Of a stretch of DNA of 64,000 nucleotides, positions 18,554 through 25,229 are shown piece by piece (within the stretch, counting starts at the first letter, position 1; the number at the start of each line of letters is the position of its first letter). Below the pieces are notes generated by a model. The model saw only the letters and a list, made by a program, of their open reading frames with translations, did not search any database and was not told the DNA's origin. Made by a program: the position numbers and the translations under genes. This DNA comes from Thiohalobacter sp. (lineage in GTDB: Bacteria; Pseudomonadota; Gammaproteobacteria; DSM-19610), in NCBI GenBank assembly GCA_026984515.1, contig JALSRZ010000014.1, positions 30,040 to 94,039 of the forward strand. Reading direction: 5' to 3'.

Positions 18554-18630
18554 ATAGCTAAAGTATAGCTATTTGTTGGCCGTTATATAGCCTTATTTAG
18601 TTGAACTATTGGCTGACTACAACTATACTT
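18554..18630. promoter_or_regulatory. Divergent control region of the ubiquitin-like island
   Basis: Between the two operons lies an inverted repeat ATAGCTA-AAGTA-TAGCTAT (18554-18572). The half-site AAGTATAG (18561-18568) recurs inverted as CTATACTT (18623-18630). A good sigma-70 promoter for the rightward operon is TTGAAC (18601-18606), 17 bases, TATACT (18624-18629). The copy at 18562-18567 offers a leftward -10 (TATACT). Both -10 boxes therefore sit inside matching half-sites, which suggests one repressor, probably the RHH or XRE protein of the island, controls both operons. Confidence 0.5.
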
Positions 18631-18651
18631 CTTCTGCTGGAGGGAAAACGC

Positions 18652-18864
18652 ATGACCACGAAACGCACAATGACCTTAAATTTGAGCGCCCAGGAAATGG
18701 CCGTTCTCGAGCGCCTGGCATCCGAGAAAGGCGTATCTAAGACGGGCCTGGTTCGTCAGGCGCTACGGTTGTACCAGTCTGTGACCGAGCGTCTCGACCG
18801 GGGTGACAAGCTATTTGTCGAGGATGCCGAAAAAGAAGAAAAAGCGGAGATCATGGTTCTGTGA
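18652..18864 (+). CDS. Ribbon-helix-helix DNA-binding protein
   Basis: A 70-residue protein with a strand followed by two helices (MTLNLSAQEMAVLERLASEK; SKTGLVRQALRLYQ), typical of CopG/Arc-type regulators and antitoxins. GGAGG is nine bases before the ATG at 18652; the frame is open further upstream but without a start of equal quality. It overlaps the GNAT gene by four bases (GTGA), so the pair is coupled. It probably binds the adjoining operator repeats and may act as antitoxin to the acetyltransferase. Confidence 0.78.
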   Translation: MTTKRTMTLNLSAQEMAVLERLASEKGVSKTGLVRQALRLYQSVTERLDRGDKLFVEDAEKEEKAEIMVL

Positions 18865-19484
18865 AGCAATTGCTCGGCATATTCCCGCTTCGCAATCTTC
18901 ATACAGGCGAATATGAAGATGCCGAGCTTTACATGCCGATTGATGGACAAAATGTTGAGGACTTTGAAACCCGCTGGCGCCCGCTGCTGGATGAGCGAAA
19001 AGCCAATCTTGCACCCCACGAGACTACCGCCTCTGCCAATATCCAGGATGCCCATTGGAAATGGCGTGAAAAGACCGCAACACGAAATAACCGTATGGAC
19101 TACGCATCATTCTCGGTTGAATGTGGCGGGACTACCCAGGGGCTGATGTTTGTTCGTACCATCGACTTCGCCAGAGAGTCCTCTCAACTCAACCAGTTCC
19201 TGATCTATGTTGACCTGGTTTCTACAGCACCCTGGAATCGCCCCGGGTTCACTGACAATCGGCTGTATAGCGGTGTGGGCCCATTGCTTCTGGGTACCGC
19301 CATCAACTTCAGCATTGACCAGGGCTTTGATGGGAGAATTGGGCTCCACTCTCTTCCACAATCGGAATCGTGGTATCGCGACCAATGCAGGATGACAGAT
19401 CTCGGGCCAGATGCCAACTATCCAAATAACTTGTGTTACTTTGAAATGACCGCTGCACAAGCACACACTTACATCACAACCTAG
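18861..19484 (+). CDS. GNAT-like N-acetyltransferase
   Basis: 207 residues starting with GTG overlapping the RHH stop. The segment GVGPLLLGTAINFSIDQGFDG with GRIGLHSLPQSESWYRDQC resembles GNAT motifs A and B (acetyl-CoA loop, then the sheet and helix ending in a Tyr-containing substrate segment). The N-terminal 60 residues are less typical. RHH-GNAT pairs are known as toxin-antitoxin modules (TacA-TacT type), but this pair is longer and may instead modify a partner of the neighbouring ubiquitin-like system. Substrate unknown. Confidence 0.6.
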   Translation: MKQLLGIFPLRNLHTGEYEDAELYMPIDGQNVEDFETRWRPLLDERKANLAPHETTASANIQDAHWKWREKTATRNNRMDYASFSVECGGTTQGLMFVRTIDFARESSQLNQFLIYVDLVSTAPWNRPGFTDNRLYSGVGPLLLGTAINFSIDQGFDGRIGLHSLPQSESWYRDQCRMTDLGPDANYPNNLCYFEMTAAQAHTYITT

Positions 19485-19499
19485 TAAAGGGAGGCTCTG

Positions 19500-20003
19500 A
19501 TGAAAATGATTATCACACCAGGGTGGCTCCGTAATAAGATAGAAACTGCCCCCGACACAGAAATCGAAGCGGGTATTCCTGTCATGATGCTGGAGAGCAT
19601 CGGCATGTTCCTGCCTCGTGAATCCGCTGAGGAACCTGCAGAAGATGAGCGGCTTGTTCGCCTAAAACATGCATTCGGCGTATTTATTCGAAACCTCCGC
19701 TTAACAAGGGAATTACCTGTCGAAGCACTTGCTGAATGCGCGCATATTGATGCAACCGAACTATACGCCATCGAAAATGATCCACATTACGTAACTAAAC
19801 CAAGAACCGTATACCAGTTGGCAAACTTCTTTGGGATAAACCTGAAAAAGATGATGGAGCTATCCGGCGCCACACAGACTTATGATGAATCACTTGAGGA
19901 GGAGGCACTTAAGTTTGCCGCAAAATCGGATGGCGTCTCATCGTTGAATAAAGAGGAGCATGAAATCCTTAATGAATATGTAAAGTTCCTGAACGAGCAC
20001 TAG
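19500..20003 (+). CDS. XRE-family helix-turn-helix regulator
   Basis: 167 residues with a strong AGGGAGG ribosome-binding site five bases before the ATG. Residues about 58-120 form a helix-turn-helix of the XRE/Cro type (FIRNLRLTRELPVEALAECA; DATELYAIENDP; TVYQLANFFGINLKKMMELS). It is followed 6 bases later by an ImmA/IrrE-type protease gene. In such pairs the protease inactivates or cleaves the regulator on a signal, derepressing linked genes. Confidence 0.82.
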   Translation: MKMIITPGWLRNKIETAPDTEIEAGIPVMMLESIGMFLPRESAEEPAEDERLVRLKHAFGVFIRNLRLTRELPVEALAECAHIDATELYAIENDPHYVTKPRTVYQLANFFGINLKKMMELSGATQTYDESLEEEALKFAAKSDGVSSLNKEEHEILNEYVKFLNEH

Positions 20004-20009
20004 ACCTTC

Positions 20010-20930
20010 ATGGTCAGCGAGTACGTTGGTGAACATGAAACCAGGGATATCAATGATCAGGTTGATAGAATTCTCCGGGACCTCGGTAATCCCGAACCGC
20101 CTTTGTCACTGGCACAGGTTCGGGAGTTACTGCGGCTGGATCTGAAATACTACAGCAGCACTGACCCCGGTCATCTCCAGGAAATCAAACATCGCCTGGT
20201 CATGGCTGGCAAACAAATCATAGCCAGACCGGGATTAGTACTGGATGTCATCAAGAAAGCCAACCTTTCTGCGCTCTGGGTTCCGGATACCAAACGGATT
20301 CTGATTGATAGCGATGTGCCAAAACCCAAACACCGCTGGATTGAAGGGCATGAAATCTCTCACGGCGTAATCCCCTGGCATGAGGAATTTCTTTTCGGCG
20401 ATAATCGAAATACACTTAGCCCTGCCTGTGATGCCATCATTGAAGCGGAAGCAAACTATGGCGCGGGTCGACTACTATTTATTGGGGGTCGGTTTGGGAG
20501 TGAGGCCCGGGATACAGCCCTCAGTTTCGACTCCATTCGTGGCTTGGCAAAGCAATATGGGAATACCATTACCTCAACATTGTGGAGAATCGTTGAAGAG
20601 AGAGAACCCGAACGCGCGGTCTTTGGTATGATCTCCGCCCATCCCCGACACCCTGAAATTGGAAAAGGTGAAGATGGGGATATTTGTTATTTCATTCGCT
20701 CCCAGCGGTTCAGGGATCAATTCTCCAACGTACGCCCGGAGGAGGTCTATGCCCTGATCGATAAACATGCTTCCTGCCGAAAAAGCGGGCCAGTTGTTGA
20801 CGCACAAGACGCCCTTGTCGACGCAGACGGTGAGACATACGAATTCAGAATTGAGAGTTTTTCTAACTCCTATGCACTACTAACCTATGGTGTGTGCAGC
20901 GATAAGGCACCTCTCGTCTGTACGATATAG
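20010..20930 (+). CDS. ImmA/IrrE-family metallopeptidase
   Basis: 306 residues with a gluzincin-type motif HEISH (H114-E115-H118) and a downstream acidic helix (IIEAEANYGAG, E145/E147) as third ligand. This matches the ImmA/IrrE fold, usually paired with an XRE repressor, as here. The C-terminal 130 residues are an extra domain with cysteines (ASCRKSGP; YGVCSDKAPLVC) and may sense the trigger. It is the last gene of the rightward operon. Confidence 0.82.
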   Translation: MVSEYVGEHETRDINDQVDRILRDLGNPEPPLSLAQVRELLRLDLKYYSSTDPGHLQEIKHRLVMAGKQIIARPGLVLDVIKKANLSALWVPDTKRILIDSDVPKPKHRWIEGHEISHGVIPWHEEFLFGDNRNTLSPACDAIIEAEANYGAGRLLFIGGRFGSEARDTALSFDSIRGLAKQYGNTITSTLWRIVEEREPERAVFGMISAHPRHPEIGKGEDGDICYFIRSQRFRDQFSNVRPEEVYALIDKHASCRKSGPVVDAQDALVDADGETYEFRIESFSNSYALLTYGVCSDKAPLVCTI

Positions 20931-21247
20931 CGCCCGCCTGTAGTGCCGGCAAGAATCCACAAAACACCAATATGCAATCTTAAGCCACTATCATGAACTG
21001 TTTCCTGCCCCACCCACCTCTTGGAAAAATTGCCAATAATCTCTGTGCCTTGGCGAGATCAACCAAACAGAAACTTATTTTCTCACATCCTGACAAACGG
21101 AACGGTTATCCCCACTGTTTCGGCACACGGCACGGTTATGCGTTGTGAAGTTGCAAGTATTATTACCTTGTTTGAACTAATGGAGCTTGAAGCGGTACAA
21201 TTATGGCTTAACTCACCGGCACAGATATGCCTCTAGCTACATCAACA
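20931..21247. other. Intergenic stretch, no supported gene
   Basis: 317 bases between the ImmA-type gene and the OmpA-like gene. A 71-codon frame at 21021-21236 has biased, family-less content and no ribosome-binding site. No integrase, and no duplicate of the tRNA-Ala 3' end that would mark the far edge of an integrated element, was found. Confidence 0.5.
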
Positions 21248-23194
21248 ATGAACAAGAAGCTGTTTTCAGCCTTTTTTGTCCTGGTATTGCTGGGACCGCT
21301 CTCCAGCGGCACTGCGTGGTCAGACGCGGCGCTGCCGAATGGAAGTACAGCTGTCCCGCAGCAACAACTGCCTGCGCGCGGACCCGCGCAGGGCCGTTAT
21401 CCACCTCCGCCCACCCCGTACTGGCAGTCCGGTCCCTGGGGTTCAACACCCTGGAACTACCGACAGGTGGCGCCCGCATACCGGCAAGCCGCTCCCCGCT
21501 ATCCGCAGCCCATGCCCGCGCACCGCTCGGGCGATGAGTATGAACGGCTGCTGAAAGAACTCTCGGTATACCGTGCGGAACTGGACATTGCCCGCAAGGA
21601 TCTGCAACAGGGACAGGCGGACATGCAGGAAACGCGTGCCGCACTCGAGCAGGCACAGACAGAACACCGCCAGGACATCGATCTGCAAAATGCACTCAGT
21701 GAACGGCTGGCAGTTTCCACCGCCGAGAACGTGAGCCTGAAGTCGCGTGTCACGCAACTGGAAAGCGAGCTGGCGAGCCTCACTACATCCCTCGCCGAAC
21801 AGCAACAAAAGACCGAACAGCTGGCACAGGAACACGACCGGCTGCAAGGCACACTGGCCGGTCGCGACAAGCAGCTGGCTGAACTTAAGGAAGGATTGCA
21901 GACCACCAGGGCGGAACTGCAACAGGCCAAAGCAGGGATAGAAGCATCCAGACAGCAACTGGCCGCAAGCCAGGCGCAGGTCGAAGACTACCAGGACCAG
22001 CTGGAACAACTGAATACAGTAAAAGCTTCTCTCGCGGACCAGCAGCAAAAGAATGTAACCCTTGCGAAGGAAAAGAAACAATTGCTGGACGCGCTGGCAA
22101 AGCGTGATGAGCAGCTGGCCGGCCTTGAGAAAAAACTGCAAACGGCTAGCGAGGAACTGCAACAGGCGAACAGCTACCGGGAGCGGCTCGATGAGCTGAC
22201 CACCATAGAGGCATCACTCACGGAACAGCAGCAGGAGAATGCCACGCTTGCGAAGCAACGGAAGCAATTGCAAAGCGAGCTTGCCAGTCGCGATGAACAG
22301 CTGGCCACACTCAGGGAGACGCTGCAAACGACCACGATGGAACTGCAGCAGGCAAAGTCCGGGAGAGACGAATCCCGGCAGCAGCTGGCGGCAAGCCAGG
22401 CACAGGCCGGCAGTTACAAACGCCAGCTCGATGCACTGAACGCCAGGCTGAAAGAGCAGCAGCAGGCCATGCTGGAAGCCAAACAGCAGATGGCCGCAAT
22501 AGTTTCTGCGCGTGACAGCCTGCGCGCAGACCTGACCGCGTCGACCGATGAACTGGCACGGGTGCAGGCCAGCCTGGAAAACGCGCTGGCACAGGCCGAG
22601 CAACTTCGCCAGGCCGCGGCCGACAACAGGACACAAGCCGCACCCGCTGCGGCTGTAGCAGTCGCGGCACTGGAAAGCCGGGCCCCGGCTGCAGCGGAGA
22701 CGGAAACAGCCGCGCAGAAAAGCGCTGAACACCTGGCAACAAGCGCAGGCGGCGCAGCACCGGATAGCGACGGGGACGGCGTGGCGGACGCCACGGATCT
22801 CTGCGCTGCCACGGCGCAAGGCGTTGACGTGGGACCGACAGGCTGCGCCGCCGGCGCAACCATCCCGCTGAAAGGCGTGAATTTTCGCTATAACTCGCAC
22901 GAACTCACCGCCGGCGCACGACGCGTGCTGGACCGGGTAGCCGCCATCCTGGCCGATAAGCCCGACATCCGGCTCGAGGTAGCGGGTCATACTGACTCGC
23001 AGGGTGACCCGGTCTACAACCAGTGGCTGTCCCAGCAACGGGCGCAGGCCGTCAGGGACTACCTGGTCAGGCACGGGCTGGACCGAAAACGGATCTCGGC
23101 GCGCGGCTACGGTGACCAGCAACCGGTGGCAGACAACACCACAGTGGCCGGCCTGGTGCAAAACCGGCGCGTGGAACTGCGCAGCCTGCCGTAA
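21248..23194 (+). CDS. OmpA-family protein with long coiled coil and thrombospondin type 3-like repeat
   Basis: 648 residues from the ATG at 21248. Signal peptide (MNKKLFSAFFVLVLLGPLSSG), then a Pro/Gln-rich segment (about 30-95), then about 350 residues of repetitive coiled coil with recurring units (EQQQKTEQLAQEHDRLQ; ASRDEQLATLRETLQ; RQQLAASQAQ). Next comes a calcium-binding-like DSDGDGVADATDLC segment with a second Cys nearby, and a C-terminal OmpA/MotB peptidoglycan-binding domain (VAGHTDSQGDPVYNQWLSQQRA; RGYGDQQPVADN; NRRVEL). It should tether an extended rod to peptidoglycan in the periplasm. Confidence 0.88.
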   Translation: MNKKLFSAFFVLVLLGPLSSGTAWSDAALPNGSTAVPQQQLPARGPAQGRYPPPPTPYWQSGPWGSTPWNYRQVAPAYRQAAPRYPQPMPAHRSGDEYERLLKELSVYRAELDIARKDLQQGQADMQETRAALEQAQTEHRQDIDLQNALSERLAVSTAENVSLKSRVTQLESELASLTTSLAEQQQKTEQLAQEHDRLQGTLAGRDKQLAELKEGLQTTRAELQQAKAGIEASRQQLAASQAQVEDYQDQLEQLNTVKASLADQQQKNVTLAKEKKQLLDALAKRDEQLAGLEKKLQTASEELQQANSYRERLDELTTIEASLTEQQQENATLAKQRKQLQSELASRDEQLATLRETLQTTTMELQQAKSGRDESRQQLAASQAQAGSYKRQLDALNARLKEQQQAMLEAKQQMAAIVSARDSLRADLTASTDELARVQASLENALAQAEQLRQAAADNRTQAAPAAAVAVAALESRAPAAAETETAAQKSAEHLATSAGGAAPDSDGDGVADATDLCAATAQGVDVGPTGCAAGATIPLKGVNFRYNSHELTAGARRVLDRVAAILADKPDIRLEVAGHTDSQGDPVYNQWLSQQRAQAVRDYLVRHGLDRKRISARGYGDQQPVADNTTVAGLVQNRRVELRSLP

Positions 23195-23324
23195 ACAGCC
23201 TCCCCGCCCGGCTTTCCGGCCGCCCTGATTTTTTTCGCCGGCCCCCTGTCCATTTGCACGAAATTACTCTAGAATGATTTTCCAATAGCCTGAATTGGCT
23301 TGCTATTTTATCTGGTCACCCGCT

Positions 23325-24551
23325 ATGCATCACACCATCAGACAGGTCATCAGTCTCTTCCTGGCCCTTGCCGGCCTATTCTCACTGTCGCTGGCGACTG
23401 CATCCACGGGCCGCTACGACGTGTCCTATCTCTGGCACCGGGACGTCAGCAGTGTGCTGGAATACCGCGACCGCGTTGCCAGAGTGCTGGGGCCCGGCGT
23501 TTCCAAAGACCTCCGGGTGGTCGCCAAAGGCAAGTTGTACGGACTCATCTATGACCGGCGCAGTGACAGCAACCGGGCCGGCAAGCTGGCCCGTGAGCAC
23601 ACCCGTCTGCTGCGCTCGCGCGGCCTGGAAGCCGCTGCCGCGGTACCCTCCCGGAACTGGCACTTTGTCAAGGCCGGCAACGCCGAACACACCGACAAGC
23701 AGGCCGGCACGCGCGCGGTACCGCGCAGCAGAATGTCCAGCGCCGAGCGCGCCCGCGAAATCCGCGACATCGGCGCGGCGGTGGAAGACTACATCAAACG
23801 CCTGCGCCGGGAAGGCAAGATCGCGCCGGACGAACGCACCGGCTGGTCCGTGTTTGATTTCACCACGGGTGAGAAGCTGGTCACCATCAATGAGGACGTA
23901 CAGTTCCAGGCGGCCAGCCTGGTGAAACCGTTTATCGCGGCCGCCTTTTTCCAGCAAGTGAAGGAAGGCGACCTCATTTACGGACCCAAAAGCCGGCGCC
24001 ACATGGAAAAGATGATCCACCATTCCAACAACGCTTCCACCAACTGGGTCATGCGCCAGATGGGCGGGCCGCAAAAGGTCGAGCGCATCCTGAAGCAGCG
24101 CTACCCGAAGATATTCCGTGACACGCGGCTGGTGGAATTCATTCCGGCCAACGGGCGCAGCTACCGCAACAAGGCGTCTGTGCACGACTACAGCCGCTTC
24201 CTGTACGCGCTCTGGAAAGGCAGGATTACCGGTTCACGCGAGATCAAACGCCTGATGGCCATGCCGGGCTCCGACCGGATCTACACCGGCGCCCGGGAAA
24301 TTCCGAAAGGCACCCGGGTCTACAACAAGACCGGCAGCACCGCGCGTGTCTGCGGTGACATGGGCATCCTCAGTGTCAGGGGCCGTGACGGCAAACGCTA
24401 CCCCTACACCATCATCGGCATCATCGAAAAACAGCAGCGCAGTGAAAACTACACCGCCTGGATCCGCGCACGCAGTAACGTAATCCGCAATGTGTCCAAC
24501 ATTGTGTACAAGGGCATTGCCCGGCAACATAATCTGGAAAGCGTGCTTTAG
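23325..24551 (+). CDS. Exported class A beta-lactamase-like serine hydrolase
   Basis: 408 residues from the ATG at 23325, with a signal peptide (VISLFLALAGLFSLSLATA). Residues about 30-115 look like a small SPOR-like alpha/beta domain. The C-terminal domain has the three penicillin-recognising motifs: SLVK (S198-K201), SNN (S234-N236) and KTG (in YNKTGSTARV). This is more likely a peptidoglycan-acting peptidase or esterase than a resistance enzyme, because the class A Glu166 region is not recognisable and an N-terminal accessory domain is present. A TTG at 23295 would extend the signal peptide less plausibly. Confidence 0.8.
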   Translation: MHHTIRQVISLFLALAGLFSLSLATASTGRYDVSYLWHRDVSSVLEYRDRVARVLGPGVSKDLRVVAKGKLYGLIYDRRSDSNRAGKLAREHTRLLRSRGLEAAAAVPSRNWHFVKAGNAEHTDKQAGTRAVPRSRMSSAERAREIRDIGAAVEDYIKRLRREGKIAPDERTGWSVFDFTTGEKLVTINEDVQFQAASLVKPFIAAAFFQQVKEGDLIYGPKSRRHMEKMIHHSNNASTNWVMRQMGGPQKVERILKQRYPKIFRDTRLVEFIPANGRSYRNKASVHDYSRFLYALWKGRITGSREIKRLMAMPGSDRIYTGAREIPKGTRVYNKTGSTARVCGDMGILSVRGRDGKRYPYTIIGIIEKQQRSENYTAWIRARSNVIRNVSNIVYKGIARQHNLESVL

Positions 24552-24646
24552 CCCGGATTTCTCACCAGCGTTCGGCGTGATGATTTCGTTGTGCTTTCGC
24601 GGTCAGGGAGCCGCTCCTGCGAGGGGAAAGGATCCGGCCCGTTCGG

Positions 24647-24979
24647 TCAGATATGTGAAACCAGTTTGGCGGCGGGCACGCTGGAGCGGATCGCCGTGGC
24701 AATCTCGTGGCGTACGCCATGCACCGGCCGGATAGACACCCACAACAGGTTCAGCGCCAGGTTGAATTCCGCGAACACCACCACGCCGCTGAAACGCGCC
24801 AGCACCCGGTGCAACTCGTCGATGGTGCGTTGAATATGCTGATTGGGTTTCTTGCGCAGGCCCGGAATGATCACCATGAAATCCGACAACGGCTTGCCGT
24901 ATTCGTCCACCGTCGGCGCGCGCTTGCGCAATGGCTCGGAAGCATCCTGGATCGTCAGTGTTGCGCGCAGGAAATTCAT
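24647..24979 (-). CDS. Conserved-looking hypothetical protein
   Basis: 110 residues from the ATG at 24979 (a start nine codons upstream is possible). The C-terminal half reads as alternating strands and helices (LARFSGVVVFAEFNLALNLL; WVSIRPVHGVRHEIATAI). No signal peptide, membrane helix or known motif is apparent. Its stop is 96 bases past the end of the upstream serine hydrolase on the opposite strand. The even composition supports a real gene; function unknown. Confidence 0.6.
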   Translation of the reverse strand: MNFLRATLTIQDASEPLRKRAPTVDEYGKPLSDFMVIIPGLRKKPNQHIQRTIDELHRVLARFSGVVVFAEFNLALNLLWVSIRPVHGVRHEIATAIRSSVPAAKLVSHI

Positions 24980-25140
24980 AGTGGTAAATATAGCCCACCG
25001 CAACACGGCCGTTCAATCACAAATTGGCGCGCATCCGCCGTACAGTATTCAAGCCGCTCAATACGCTGACTATTTTGGGCGTAACAACGCGGGCGGGTGG
25101 CCGCCCTGCGGTGGCTTTGCTACCATTGGCGCGCAGTTCA

Positions 25141-25217
25141 GTCCCGGTAGCTCAGCTGGATAGAGCGAGCGCCTCCTAAGCGCTAGGTCGGAGGTTCGAA
25201 TCCTCTCCGGGACGCCA
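25141..25217 (+). tRNA. tRNA-Arg (CCT)
   Basis: 77 bases: acceptor GTCCCGG/CCGGGAC, D arm GCTC...GAGC, anticodon stem AGCGC/GCGCT with loop CTCCTAA (anticodon CCT, reading AGG), T arm GGAGG-TTCGAAT-CCTCT, discriminator G, encoded CCA. It is convergent with relA, which ends 13 bases later. Confidence 0.93.
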
Positions 25218-25229
25218 TCTGCTCTCGGG

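Noticed and set aside
15792..21140. A 14-base inverted match (CGGCACGGTTATGC) between the DUF6527 gene end and 21127-21140, as a possible island boundary.
   Set aside because: About 15 such 14-mer matches are expected by chance in a window of this size, and neither copy sits at a tRNA end.
21021..21236. A 71-codon frame before the OmpA-like gene.
   Set aside because: No ribosome-binding site, no recognisable pattern, AT-rich DNA with biased residues.
15753..21247. An integrase gene or a direct repeat of the tRNA-Ala 3' end to prove site-specific integration.
   Set aside because: Neither was found in this stretch, so the island origin remains inferred from composition and position.
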